A DNA stretch of 64,000 nt from Micromussa lordhowensis (GCA_964020085.1 CAXHUQ010000354.1:62001-126000), one strand, 5' to 3'; positions 45,277 to 57,444 are shown, counted from the first letter of the stretch. The notes: a model not told the origin generated them from the letters alone. Numbers and translations: made by a program.

Positions 45277-45837
45277 ATTGACCTGCAGTTGATGGCTGTT
45301 TAAAAGTTAACGGAAAACTGAAATTGGTTAATGTTATACCGTAAATTTTAAGGGTTGTCTTCTTCGCTTTGAACAAAATCCGGTAGAACAGTTTGAAAAA
45401 CCGTAAAGCTAATAAACGTAAAATCTGCAGAAAGGATTGTTCAAACTGAGATTAGATTTATTGGTCAGCGCATGAAGCCTTCAAACGAAAAACTGTCAAT
45501 GTTTGAATTACCAGTCTTCGTGTTGTCACGTACAGCCAAACAAATGCAACATGTAAATCAGAAGATGACGGACTACAAAAGTGTTTAAGGCTTTTTCGAT
45601 ATTGCTCTTAGCTACTGAAAATATTATATTGAACTAGAGGAATAGAATGTTTGCCGATCTTCGTCACATTGGAAGGCCTAAATGAGGAAGTATTGAAATA
45701 TCTAAAAATGCCTCGCATAAATATTTCGGTGCATTAATATTATTATCGAAGAATATCTTAGCCATTTTTCGTAAAAAGTCGTCAAGTTAAGTTGGTCTTC
45801 AAGGCTGTAGACTGCAGTTTATAAGCTAGATCATGTA

Positions 45838-48020
45838 AATTTGCTGATACTTACCCGAGCACAAATATAATTAACCGTTTTTTCCGGGAAAAGTTAAGCT
45901 GTCCGTTGAAAGATGCTGTTTAATTTGTCAGCTCGTTGTCTTGTCTATAAATGAATATAATGTGGCCAGTATAGTCATAAATATATTAAAGACAGAAGAA
46001 CTGTCTTGATACAAAGACGTTTTTATCGGGATAAAGGGGAGTTTCCTTTACACTGTCTGAAAAGTTTAACAATAAAAACCGGGCCGCTTGCCTCAAGCGA
46101 TATAACGCATTTAAATACTCACTTCTCAAATTCTAAACCGAAACAAACGTTCAGGCGTTTATTAGAGCGAAGCTTCGCAATTTTATGCTCAATATAAATA
46201 ACTGCTCCACATATTATAATTGTAAAGTACACCTGTCAATTTTAATTTTGGCCAGTGCGAGTAGTTAATCACGCTCTTGTCCCCGCCCTCTTGAAGAAAA
46301 TTTCCAAAGTTTTGATGTTCCGACAACAATCTAGCTTACCGGCTCGATCAACTCTTCATAAGTTAACTGTAACAAAATCAATTACGTAGATTTTTGCTGT
46401 TATATTCCCTAAATGTATAGCGGAAATTCAGTAAATATTTATTGAAATGTGAAACTAATGCTGAATACGAATCACAGCAAAACTAGAATAGAGTGAACTC
46501 TAGCTTTTATTTTAGGTGGTTCAGTACTGAACAAACCCAGTGCAGAATTTGTCTTATTTCATAACTGAGTAAACACGATCAATTTTTTTCAGACTGAATG
46601 CGCCAGGAAATTACTAATTTCCTCTTCAGAATATTGCCAACCATCTCAGTAGAGCTTCTGGCTTTGTATCTATGTTTTGAACGAAAAGAAATCCGTAACG
46701 TAGTCTACGTGGAGAAGAGTTGCAATGTATTGTTTTTCATCTCTTTATTTTCAGTTAAAAAATTACAGGTCGTCGTTTAAGATACCACCTCTTTCAGTTT
46801 ATTTACAACAATGATTAAATTATCTATGGCAGTTATAAATATCCCGGAATTCACGAAAAACAATGGCAAAGTACTTGTCTAATTGTGTTCTTTGTTGCTT
46901 TTCTGACCTCATCTATCTTCCAACGTAAAGAATCGGGTTTAATGAGGAAACTGAGTGCATAATTCCAAACGTAATATGTAGATGAAGATAGTCCGCTTTA
47001 GCTACCAAAGACAACGTTATAATGGTGGGTATATAAACAAGCGACCGACGTCGATTGCAGCCATGTTGCAGTAGACACTGTCTTTTTGTATCGTTCTATG
47101 TTCAGTTTGTTTGCTTGGTTCGGTTGTTGAACATGGTCTTGTACTTGAGTTTGATAACGGCGGAAACTGAGGAAAATACTTGTGTATGAGAAGATCGAGA
47201 TTAGTAGACAGAGTACTATAGCTATGACAGGATTCCAAAACGACGTTGCTTAAAAGGCCGTGGACACAACCCAAAAGGTAATAACGACCACGCAGGCTCT
47301 CTTTAAAATTACAACTTGTCTATATCTCATGATCAGCCCAACAACAGGGCGAAAACTCTGTCCACGCTTATTGCAGTCAATGTATACAGAGACACTGCAG
47401 TCAAAATAAAGTTCATTACAGAGTTTACAGCGTATATCGTAGCCACAAATATTCCACTGTCCATTCAATCTAGACATCCAACTGGTAACAGGGAGTGATT
47501 CTGATATAAAAACAACATAGAGATTAGTTGTAGCAAGGCAACGAAGGAAGAGTTTGGACGGCGGATGAAGTGAAGAATCCTTGTGAAGAGTAGTTAGGAT
47601 CGCAAGAAGTGCAGTTAGGGACAGAATAGAGTTAAAAACTGAAATAAATGTCAAGTGGTCTTTTAACTCAGCAGTTAAAACTGAGGAACATAATAGCAGT
47701 TTACGTACTGTCTATTGCTGTTCATCTCCAGTAGAGTTTGTTGTTGCCATGCATATTCATCTCCAAGTGAAAGATAGGGCAACTGGAATCGGTGAAGATT
47801 GCTGTAGACCTTCAGGTCTTTCAGAAAATGTTTCGTACTCGCTTAGCTTTTAACACAGACAGTTAGAAAAATAACAAAAAAACCGTAAAGCTAACAAAAT
47901 GTAGAATCGGAAGAAATAATTATTGTAAAGATTTGATGTACTGGTTAGCGCAAGAAAGCCTTCCGCAAACGCAAAACTGACAATGTTTTGCTGAGCTGAA
48001 TTACCTGCCTTACTTTTAGC
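45838..48020. repeat. Tandem duplication of GPCR locus, copy D
   Basis: Direct partner of 41590-45520 without the Kolobok-like insertion. Many small indels and substitutions separate the two, so the duplication is not recent. It carries the receptor pseudogene. Confidence 0.85.
46868..47750 (-). pseudogene. GPCR pseudogene, tandem copy of the 44.3-45.3 kb receptor
   Basis: The start region at 47750 reads MATTNSTGDEQQ and then hits TAG at codon 13. The frame continues without its start as HLTFISV-like sequence with PSKLFLRCLATT (TM2) and VVITFWVVSTAF (TM4), shifts frame near 47250, loses part of TM1 and the DR motif region, and deletes material around TM6-TM7. The NPxxY region is degraded, as are several short in-frame pieces. 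It cannot encode a seven-helix receptor. Confidence 0.85.
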
Positions 48021-48702
48021 AGGTACGAGCGAACAAACAGCTTTAGGTCAATCAGCAGTTACCTAAAAAATCCTATTGAACTAGTTAAAAAATATTTGGC
48101 AAGAGAGGAAAAATATTTTTATCTAAAAAGCCTTACAGACACTGGGGCACAAAAAAACAATCGAAAAACATTTTGTCTAAGTTTCGTAAAAATCCGTCAA
48201 ATCTGTACGAACCCTATTAATATTCTTGACGGAAAGGAATCCACATAAGCCAAGTTTTTTTACAAACTAATCGCACCTCAGCAAAGAGGGCAGTCATGCC
48301 GTCGATCAAACAAGGTTACCGAATTTAATTTTGTTTTTTGCTCATTTCATTTTTCCTCAGTTTCCGGACCCAAAGCTCTAGAAAAGTGTCTGCGTTTTGC
48401 CAACAAGTTGCATTTAAAAAAATATAAAGTGATCGTACAAAATCACTCTCGGAGAAAAAAATATTTCGAAGCACAAAATTCGCAAAAATGTTTATGTTGT
48501 TTATAGGCCAAGTTAGCTACCGTGCAAATTTGCGGGCAAACGAGCAAATTCCCTTTTAGCTTTCAAAACGTTATTCCGACGCTCACATTTAGAGGTCGGG
48601 AAAAATTCGACGATTCATTTTGTTTCAAAATTCTTCGTATAGTTTGATAGCCAGCTTTAGTTATAAGCTCTAATTTGATATAGGGGTTAAATTAACTACA
48701 GT
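48021..48702. other. AT-rich stretch without recognised features
   Basis: No ORF, splice-bounded exon or repeat that I can support. Confidence 0.4.
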
Positions 48703-48865
48703 TTAAGGTGGCTGGAAACAGTTTCCAGAACTTTCAAAGACTTCTATTTTTATAGGTAATTATATCCACTCTACATCAGTTGATGGCAAAAAAATGGTAT
48801 CAAAAAACTGCCCGATCATTGGTGAAAAAGTTGCTGTAAATTTTGAGGGTTCAGAGCCACCTTAA
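48703..48865. mobile_element. 160-bp MITE flanked by TTAA (GGTGGCT family)
   Basis: TTAAGGTGGCTGGAAACAG at the left and CAGAGCCACCTTAA at the right give TTAA-GGTGGCT inverted ends. First of three adjacent members. Confidence 0.75.
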
Positions 48866-48877
48866 ATTTTCGAAAGT

Positions 48878-49216
48878 TTAAGGTGGCTCTAAAGCCCCTC
48901 CGGCCTAGATTTTTTTTAGACTTTGCAAAAAAGTTGCATCTTATCATGTTAATTACAATTCGATAATAAAAAATGGGGGTTACCGAACTCGTTTTCGAGT
49001 TATAAGCGCTTAAAACTAAAATTAAGGGTGTTTTTAGCAGGTCATATTGATGCTATGGTAACCTATTGTACCACACAGTTGACAGCACTTTTTCACCAAT
49101 GATTGGGCAGATTTTTGATACCATGATTTTGGTATCTACTGATATAGAGTGGCTATAATGACCCATCAAACTTTACGTCTTGGAAAGTACTGGAAACTGT
49201 ATCGAGCCACCGTCAA
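48878..49216. mobile_element. 340-bp MITE of the same GGTGGCT family
   Basis: Left end TTAAGGTGGCTCTAAAGCCC; right end GAGCCACCGTCAA, a TTAA-end with substitutions. The interior near 49075-49155 is an inverted relative of the interior of the first element (CACTTTTTCACCAATGATTG against CGATCATTGGTGAAAAAGTT). Confidence 0.65.
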
Positions 49217-49285
49217 CCGAACGCACTACATCGTTTGGACGTAAGACACCTCTAAAGAAAAATGGAACTCGCGCTTTTCGAAAAG

Positions 49286-49440
49286 TTAAGGTGGCTATGA
49301 ACGCTCCCGACATAATTTTTATTGTACAGTTTGCAAAAAGTTGCACTTATCATGAATAATTATCACAATTCGCTGGTAAAAGATAAGGGTCACTGAGCTC
49401 GTTTTTGAATTACAGGTACTTAAGGCTAAGATAAAGTAAC
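49286..49440. mobile_element. Left part of a third GGTGGCT-family element
   Basis: TTAAGGTGGCTATGAACGCTCC followed by TTTGCAAAAAGTTGCACTTATCATG and CTGAGCTCGTTTTTGAATTACAGG, which aligns with 48920-49010 in the second element. No right terminus is visible, so it is truncated or merges with other sequence. Confidence 0.6.
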
Positions 49441-51300
49441 ACACAATGTTAGCATTGATCCGTCAAAGTATTGCTGGTCAAAAAAATCCTGCAAACTGTT
49501 TTTTTTTTGCCCTCAAAATTTGGCCTTTGAAAATCAGTGTAAGGTAAACTTTAGTTCTCACTATACAAAATTTTTAATGTAGGAAAGTTACAAAGGTACC
49601 CAGCTTAACACTGGCTGACAAACAATCAAGACGCTTTTTTACAATGCTTCTCATTTCCTCAGACTTATCAACATATGAATAATTGACAGTTTGGAAAGAC
49701 AAACTAACTATTCAGTTATAGCCGTGCAGCTGGTTTACTACGAGAGGCAGACTGGATTTTGTGTCTATTGAGAAAAAAATATACGATGTACAAGCTTCGG
49801 CATTTTCTTTTATTTGATAAAAAACATCGAAATAAGAAAGATACAAATCTGTAGTTCACCTATAATTTATTTGAAACTTATATTTTAAGTTCAGGAAATA
49901 TGCCTTACTTAAATGCACTGTTATCCTGCTTTAATTTTTCTTGAAACACGCTTGTAATTTTTATAACAATGATGTATGTTACAATTACTGGTGGTAATTG
50001 AATCAAAATATTGTTTTCAGTACTTGATTTTCAATCCCAGTGAAGTTGTTTGTCTCAGGTTTTCACAATACGGAAATCTGCTCCTAGAGGACTCTCGTGT
50101 ACAACTTTGGGGTTTAATTAAGCGAAATTTTAAGAACGTTGCCCACTTTTGTCAGTACGCATACGTTCTGCGCATGTCACAAAAATTGATTACACGCCAC
50201 GTGCGCTTGTGTTGAGACTGATGAAATAAACTATGCCACCAAGTGCAAGATAAAAAGGAAAGCAAAATTTTTCTACTGTGACCAAATCAAGTTTTATAAA
50301 GATATACCAAAACCAGGAACATCAGAATAGCGGCGTATCCCTAATCACTAGCTCTTCAACGTTGCTTGTAGTTTTTCTCCGCTTATCTCGTTTTCAACAC
50401 TGCTCGACGGCTTTGTTTAGGCAGTCACTAAACCATGAAATTCCCGAATATGACCAGAATTTCCACCGTAATTATTCACGACCAGCTCGCGTCTGGCTTC
50501 GTAACTCAGTTGGTGAAGAAACATTGATCTAATATTCCGAGGTCTTAGCCTCAAATCACACCAAGTTAAAATATATTTACTTTACCTCGTTTGGTCCCCT
50601 GTTACCTTTCTAGTGCTTGTAAGTCCTAATTCTATAATTCAATGCTGTTTCACAACTTTGCATTTCTAAATCTACTCTTAATTAGCCCCGATACACCTGT
50701 CTCCTTATATGGATAGCGCGCTTTTTTTATTAACACTCCTGGACATTAATTGAAAACGGCAAGCATATTGTCTTCCCTGCTCTGTTTTCGTCTCACGTGC
50801 CCAGTATACTAAAACCACTTACTTAACTTTAAACTTACAGTAAAGCATTCCCCACGAGGAATATGCTTCCTCAGTAATGAAGTAACCCTTGCATGTGTTC
50901 TAATACTCGACAAAAAAACAAATATTTTCGCTGGTAAGGCTTTTCATCTTCACTCTGTATCTTCGATGGATACAAGCAAAAATCACTCATGACGCGAATC
51001 ATTCATGACGCGAATTTTTGTGTGTGATAGCTGTCGTCTTTGTTATTTTATCATATTGTTATAGATTTTGAAGCATCTTTACGGGTTTATCTCACTAAGG
51101 AATTCAGTACCCTTGCCTTCCTTGCATCAGCTGAAATTGCAATTCTGATCACTCCCGGGTTCGGAAGTCCCAGCAGAACCAAGGCAGATCTAATCGTGTG
51201 CCACAGGTTTTGCTCACGTGAACAGCCCATCGCGTTTTACGCACTTTAGAGGACCCTGCTGAAAACCACCTCTAGGTGATTGGAGGCCTTCTCTTAAAAT
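49441..51300. other. Non-coding stretch
   Basis: No supported gene. ORFs near 49976, 50278 and 51040 are short and lack splice signals or recognisable domains. Confidence 0.4.
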
Positions 51301-51302
51301 AT

Positions 51303-51319
51303 TAATTTATTATTATTTA

Positions 51320-51367
<48 letters not shown>

Positions 51368-51368
51368 A
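51303..51368 (+). repeat. (TTA)n microsatellite
   Basis: About 20 ATT/TTA triplets with two interruptions, followed by a short (TA)n. Confidence 0.95.
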
Positions 51369-51499
51369 TATATATATTACTTTCATCCTTCACGGTAACA
51401 TCCTTTCAATGCGCGCGGTTATATGGAAAATCATTTTCCGGTGGAATTTCAGGAATACACAGACCGCAAATTAGTCAGAATGGATCAGGCTCGTATTCC

Positions 51500-51659
51500 T
51501 AAGATTGACATGATATGGTCACCACCTGGCAAAAGGATCGAACAAAGACCCCATGGCACCGAACTGCCATGGCTGAGCTCAGCTCCTGCTGTTCAAAATA
51601 GGGATAAATGGAAAGGGATTGTTTATGCCTTAAGCGCCACAAGGGAGGAAGAGGATTAA
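51500..51659 (+). pseudogene. Possible LINE ORF2 C-terminal remnant
   Basis: The translation ends in PPGKRIEQRPHGTE...RDKWKGIVYALSATREEED and stop. The order GKR-RP...DR-W+-V-AL-...ED is the usual tail of LINE-type ORF2 proteins (GKR.RGRP...DR..W...V.AL....). Only this tail survives, with no RT motifs upstream. The match is by pattern and is weak. Confidence 0.35.
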
Positions 51660-52589
51660 GGAAGTTGTGAGGTACACCCAAAGTTTTGAAATTTCGCGGT
51701 ACATGATTTTCCTTCTTAAATTTCTGATATTTTTGGTTGAATGGTTCGTGTTTTGAAAATTCGACAATTTTAGTATTGTCCAAAAACTTCCCAAGGAAAT
51801 TTCCTTACCACTTGCCCAGTTTGTGAAATTTCGGCCACTGGTTTGCTTGAACGGAAAGCGCCCAATATTTGATATATCTTACCACTCAGAAACAAATGGC
51901 AAATGTATATCATCCAGCTGTAATAAGTTGAAAGAAAAGCTGATAGCAAAGCCATAATATCCCTGAAATTGAAGGCATATTAGCAGTTTACGTTATACTT
52001 TTGATTAATCTTAATCTCGTCAGTTTTAAACTGTACTTAACAAGCGATACACACCCTTAACAATACACGGCGAGAAATTATTTGGACGCAGAACATTTGC
52101 TGTGTCTATACTCAGACGTAAAATATTATATAAAGCTGAACTTTTTATAAGCCACAGCAAATCACCTTCAAACGTAACGATAATGTAACTATGGAATCTA
52201 ATTGTGGAATTATGCACTCCAATAAATCTGAATTATCTCGCCCTTTTCCCGTGCTTGTTGATCTGGAAGCTTTTCACGATCGAACTGAGGGCGTAAAGTA
52301 CCAAGCAAAATGCCAGGATCAGACTCTATCGGCACAGGAATGCCTTGTTCATAAGCAAAGCCACTATGTTAATTGAGTTGTTTTTTAATTTTAGTTCATT
52401 TTCTTGTACAGCTATAAACTCTATCTAATGAGAAAGCAAATTACTTGGTTATTTCTCATTGTTTGTTTCTATATTATGTGATTTCAGTTTATTTAGAGCA
52501 ATGATTAAAGTGTTAAATTTAGTGTTAACGTTGTTTTTTCCTGTTGCCTAGCAAGGCCTTTTCGATTTTTTTCGATTCGTTGAGGGTGC

Positions 52590-54041
52590 TCAAGCTTGCT
52601 CCTTTCTTTTCCTGAACGGGTTTATCTCGTTACCACGGGCGGCCGCGTCCCTCTTTTCCGGTAGGCGCGGCTCCTCAACTTCGCGCCTTTTTCTTCTCAT
52701 GCTAAGATGATCGCGTTCTAATGCCTCGTACATGTAGAAAAACAGCGTGTCAATGGAAAGCACAGAAGAAGTCGCCTCGCTCACTGTGGAAGTTGGTGTT
52801 GGGTACCAGTCCTCTTCGGCTGAACTTGTACTGGATGATGAAAATGACGATGTGGAAGACTCCTGTTCCCAGGGCCACTCCCAGCTACTGGTGGTACTGA
52901 ACGAAGAGGCAGTAGTGGTAGTCTCGAGTGACGGTGTCGCCTCACGATTATCAATGATGTCGTCCCAGAACCAAGCACTGCTTGTCAAGCTTGCACTGGA
53001 GGAAGACGTGCTTGAGGCTGTTTCTGCAGCAATATAACAACAAAAAACGTTTCAAAATCGATTACGTCCGAACAAAAGGCTGACAAAAAACATAATGTGG
53101 CTCCAAGTTGTCGCAGAATATACGGCGGAAATTATGAATCTTCTAAAACATGCAGGGTGTCGAAACAATGTGTCCTGATACAGAAGCACATACAGTTGAA
53201 GCTTCTGTCAAGCGGACAAGCTCGGGCCGCGAAAAAGCTGTCCGCAACTCGAGCTTGCTGCCTACGAGAATAGTTCTCGTAAGCAGCCAGTTGTACAGTA
53301 AAGATGGCCGCCTACGGGAGCTTGCCCAGCTTACAATAATTATTAGGAATGCAAAAATACCACCAATTTTTTTTATTATTTTTGTTTTATTGCCTTGTGC
53401 AATGCCACAATAATGGCGATAACTGCATGCATAGAGACAGTACTGTATGCTGCAGTACTAGGACTGGCCCTTACTGATTAAAGAACAAATTATAATTGCA
53501 GCCAGCATTTACATTAGCATTATACAGTCTCGCTGAAACAAAAAGTAGTGATACAGTTTACAAATGCTCTTAAGTATCTTTCAAAGTCAGGCCCAATATA
53601 TTCCTTTCAAATTTCAGTTCAGGGGAGCTTAAAAGCTTATATAAGCAGAGTGTCCGCGGCCGCGTACGAGAATACTTGCTTATCGGAATGAAAAAATAAA
53701 GACGGAGTTTGTATAAGAATTCAAACGGGGTTTTGTGAAGGCGGTCGTTAGTAGAAGTTTCCGCTTACGAGAGTGTCCGTTAAGAGAGCTTCTACTGCAC
53801 AAACATCGTTTGAATGTATCCATTATTTTCTAAATTACAGCATAAGCAGTTACGGTTAATGCAATAATTTCACTGCTATTAACAATAACTATGATTTTCC
53901 ACCATATTTTCTGAACTAACGATGTGGAGAATTGATATTTTCACTGATCACTGTATTCTTACCTTCCCAAGGCCACGCAGAACAAAGCTGGCAGAAAGTT
54001 GCCACCATTAACAGCATCAGCAAAACACAAGCAAGATTCAT
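52590..54041 (-). CDS. Secreted Ser/Thr-rich precursor with basic cleavage sites, 170 aa
   Basis: Two coding exons: 53963-54041 (ATG at 54041, donor GTAAGA, phase 1) and 52590-53023 (acceptor CTGCAG); 513 bp in total. A 5' UTR acceptor lies at about 54070. Residues 1-22 are a clear signal peptide (MNLACVLLMLLMVATFCQLC then SA). The mature part begins WPWE, is very rich in Ser/Thr with acidic and aromatic residues (AWFWDD, WEWPWE), and has no cysteine. The C-terminal 35 residues are basic: RRKRR at about 136-140, KR at 150-151 and RKRK at 164-167 are furin/prohormone-convertase type sites that would release EVEEPRLPE and DAAARGNEINPF. It could be a peptide precursor, a mucin-like secreted protein or a matrix protein. 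I do not recognise the family. Start and splice phases are well supported. Confidence 0.75.
53193..53797. mobile_element. 605-bp TIR element in the intron of the secreted-precursor gene
   Basis: Left end CAGTTGAAGCTTCTGTCAAG, right end the complement of CAGTAGAAGCTCTCTTAACG, followed on both sides by GGACA-CTCG blocks. CAG...CTG termini suggest hAT, but the flanking 8-mers are not identical. It contains a hairpin (GCTTGCTGCCTACGAGAA...). No coding capacity. Confidence 0.55.
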
Positions 54042-54069
54042 CTTCTTTGCCAGTTTCAGTGTAATTCTG

Positions 54070-56440
54070 AAAGGTAATTTGACGAATTAACAAACGTTTT
54101 TTTTTTTCATTTCTAATAAAATAAATATCTTTTCAGTCACATAAAACTGAAATCCCCACACCACTAATTTTTTTTAAGCTTCTTCGCTCCTTGAAATCTC
54201 AAGCTTATTGTTTAGTTCGTGCGGTTCTATATTTTATTATGTTTTTTATAATACAACGCGTGTGAAACGATTTAGATTCACTGCAGAAATTATAAATATG
54301 GCCTCAAGCTTTTAGTACCTAAACCTAATACTACTCTTTTTTTTTCTAATAAAACTCGCTTTGGCTGAACCAAGTAAAATGCTCAGCGGCCTTTACTTGG
54401 TAGAACATTTCTGACACCTCTAGATGCTGAACACAATGTCATCTTTTTCAAAGCATTTCGCAACCTTAAAGTTTAGTTTTTAGGATGTTTTTATATATAT
54501 GTAGAAACACTAATATATGTAAGCTATACATTGTAATTTTTTGTCCAATTTTTGCACTGCTTTCTTGTTCTTCCTCTTTCCCCCCCCCCTGAATTTTACT
54601 TATCTATTATTCATTTCTAGCAAATTAGTTGCCTAATCAGGCTCGAGTATAATTGAAGCTATATGTATGTAATCCCCTATTCTTTCAACCGGAACCAGCT
54701 TTATAATATCTGGATAAGCGAATGTTTTGAATTGTATTTATTTCATAAATTAAAAGGCATGCGAGATCACGCTATTAATTTGTATACTTTACAATTTTTA
54801 ATGGAGGAAACATTTAACTCAAGCTTCTTGATCTCCGCCCTCTTTCAGAGTGAAGTATAGGTTTCGTACATTTCGCCATGTTTCGGTAAAGTTTCGATTT
54901 TTCATCTCATTTCAGTGCTTACTCAAGTAAATAAGCATAACCGACTCTTATAGTGGTTAACGAAAGTGAGATGGAAGATCATTAAATAAATGTTCGTATG
55001 CCGGCCTACATACAGCCGGACGTAAAAAGTCGTAAAATTTACTGCCAAATGGCCAGTTGAAAGAGTTTATTTTAATATAATATTAACTGCTTCACTTCAT
55101 ATTTTTCAGACGTTTGTCACTCGAATCATGAATGTTTAAGTAAGATGTTTTTGATACTCAAGGCTCTGGACTGGAAGCCGACTAAAAGCACAATGAGGTT
55201 TTAAAATTCTTAGCAGAGAACGCTTTTACTCAAGTTCAACTGACATGTTGAAGATGTCAATCATTTACTGCTGCGTTTCAATAAAGTGCTGTGATAAATT
55301 ACGATCGCTAGTTGCCGCATAAATCCAGCAAATGCAGCATTTTGTTGTGTACTTCGAGAATAATAGTCGTAGTGAAATTTGATTCAGAGCAGAACCAGTG
55401 TTTTCTGGCATCACGTAGTATCCTTGTTGTCTAGCTGAACTACGCACATATTAGGGTCTTCCAAACCAGCGAGAAAGAATAAAGTGGAACGAATAAATTT
55501 TATCATCGAGAAAATATGAAACTAAGCATTCCGTTCTGTTGAGAGCTAGCGGCTCAGGGAAGTTTATCGGCGCCTAAAAATCGCTCCCGTTTAGAACTAT
55601 CTATAAGGGGGCCGTGCGAAACCCTACCTGCTCTGATGAAGGATCCCGTTCTAGAATAAACACAATTAAGAGTGTCCTCTTTTCAGCTGGCAAACGAATT
55701 CGTTTGTTGGAACGAAACGATAAAACCTTTTGATGTGCTAGGCTTTCAATTTAACTGCGTATCCGCTATTAAATATTCGTCATATCTATTCGTGGAGCAG
55801 TGAATTTGAATTATTGCTAGGAAACTCTAACGCTGAGGAAAACATTTCATGAATGAATTTCAACTAGAATCGTCTTGTACGCTTCCAATTTGCCATCATG
55901 CGTTGAAACTGAACAAAAACAAAAAAACAATGTGAAGCAAAGCAAGAAAAAACAACCAATTTTTATAGGCGAGCTTTCACAGGTTTACCACTTGAATGGT
56001 ACAAAATCGCACGAGGTCTTTTAATCGAGGTGACAAATGCAAATTTTAGTACTTACATCTTTTGCTGATTGCAAACATACTTAGAAGAAAGTGTTTAATA
56101 ATTGGATGTTTATTCTACTTAAAGACGTTTGATGTTTTTGTTTCTTCCAATTTTGAAAATCAATAACTCGATCGCATTTAATTTCCATTTGTATCAAGAA
56201 ATGAAAAGAATTGGCTCTCTCTCTCTTCATAATATCAGTGTCTGGCTAAAGACTCAACATTAATGCACTTTAAGACAATGCTGGCATCAAGTCGCTATCT
56301 ATTTCAGCTCCCAAAGCTCCATCGATTTCAATGTACATTTTGAAACCGGATGATGATATCACATCTATCGGCTATTTGCACTATACAAATGAAATATCAT
56401 ACATTTGAACTACGGAGAAAGTTGATCGCGGTCATGCACA
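54070..56440. other. Upstream region of the secreted-precursor gene; no other feature
   Basis: AT-rich. I see no exon with a recognisable product and no clear repeat. The promoter of the precursor gene is expected here but has no decisive motif. Confidence 0.35.
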
Positions 56441-56444
56441 AAAC

Positions 56445-56660
56445 TTAAAGTGCCTATCACCCTTAGCCAAATTCTTTTTTTTTTCGTAAAAGTAGACATC
56501 AAATACAAGCAAAAACAAGCAGCAAAATTGGATTTGAAGGTATTCCCAATTTTTAAAACGCGAGCGAAATCACGGCTTACGAAGTAAAAAAGGCGCGTTA
56601 AGGGGACTGGCACTAGCAAGATGTTGTCGATAACAACACAACATAACACAACAAAGAACT
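56445..56660. mobile_element. Left terminus of a TTAA-AGTGCC element
   Basis: TTAAAGTGCCTATCACCC at 56445 shares TTAA plus AGTGCC with the Kolobok-like element at 42007 and with 58976. No matching GGCACTTTAA right end is found downstream, so the element is incomplete or its right end has decayed. The P2X7-like gene follows 250 bp later. Confidence 0.45.
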
Positions 56661-56699
56661 AGGACGCAAATAGTGAGTTGGAGTGAATAAGTCTTGTCC

Positions 56700-57444
56700 T
56701 CTTCGGTTTCTAGTTAGCTATCTGCGACAAAATATCAAAAAGTGACTCCAATTCCGAAAGTAGTTACAATTTCGATGATTCGAAAATCAATTACATTCCC
56801 TCCTAAGAAAATATTGAAGTCGAGGAAGCGACTTCAGGTGAAGTGAATGCCGCCTCAGAGCTGGACGTAGAAGAGTGGAACCCGTTAATTCGTGGTGAGT
56901 CAGACGTAGAGCGTTTGCACGTTTGCTTCATTACGTTGGGTTCTTATACATCGATTACTTACCGCTGGTTCTTCTTTAGGTGCAACTGTGGCGAATGCAG
57001 TTCTGAGTACCTACAGAATCCGAACGAATTTCAGTGCTGTTTGGAGATTCTATCAAGTTATAGAAACACGAGTGGAAGTTTGGGAGAACGAGAAATACTG
57101 AAGGAAATATTTCTTTCATCCAACACCATGTAATGAATTTAAATTGCTGTGGTATGCAAAAGACAAAGCTTACAATGTACTTGAATACAGTTATTTCTTT
57201 CTTTTAATACAAATCAATCAATACAAAATGTTAACATTACTACTTTGTTATTACACTGCCCTAAATATGTTGTTTTCCGTTACAGGTTTCTGTGTGATAT
57301 TGCCTATCGTGAATTCACTCACCTCATTCATGGATACTTGGGTGAAGACGGATACCTTTGCCTGCATGTAGCTACCATTCCATAAGAAAAACATTTCCAG
57401 AGAAATCAGCATATGCTGCATTTGAAACTGAAGAAGCTGACTGA
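56700..57444 (+). pseudogene. P2X7-like zinc-domain gene, decayed
   Basis: Three exon-like blocks. Block 1 (to 56894) is an acidic, serine-rich N terminus (KSDSNSESSYNFDDSK) interrupted by TAA. Block 2 (56980 on) has CNCGECSSEYLQNPNEFQCC, the C-G-C...CC zinc-binding start of the domain found at the C terminus of P2X7 receptors and in many orphan cnidarian proteins; it then runs into a foldback-MITE arm (57060-57103). Block 3 (57286-57444) has LCDIAYREFTHLIHGYLGED, then in another frame PLPACSYHSIRKTFPE and FETEEAD-stop, the usual end of this domain. Frameshift, stop, mismatched splice phase and repeat insertion show it is dead. There is no channel part; the orphan version is not an ion channel. 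Confidence 0.65.

Larger units (their letters stand above)
41590..45520. repeat. Tandem duplication of GPCR locus, copy C
   Basis: Matched in direct orientation by 45838-48020. Shared landmarks include AATTATAATTAACCGTTTT-CGGGAAA, GTCTGAAAAAGTTTAACAATA, AAAGTTTTGATGTTCC, CTTACCGGCTCGATCAACTC-like sequence and the whole receptor gene. Copy C contains a 1.6-kb TTAA-flanked transposon (42011-43594) that copy D lacks. Confidence 0.85.

Noticed and set aside
52747..53037. Plus-strand ORF of 96 aa
   Set aside because: Antisense shadow of the secreted-precursor exon, which has signal peptide, splice sites and a sensible product.
56262..56272. GCACTTTAA as the right end of a TTAA-AGTGCC element
   Set aside because: It lies left of the terminus at 56445 and lacks the first G of GGCACT; no inverted arm extends from it.
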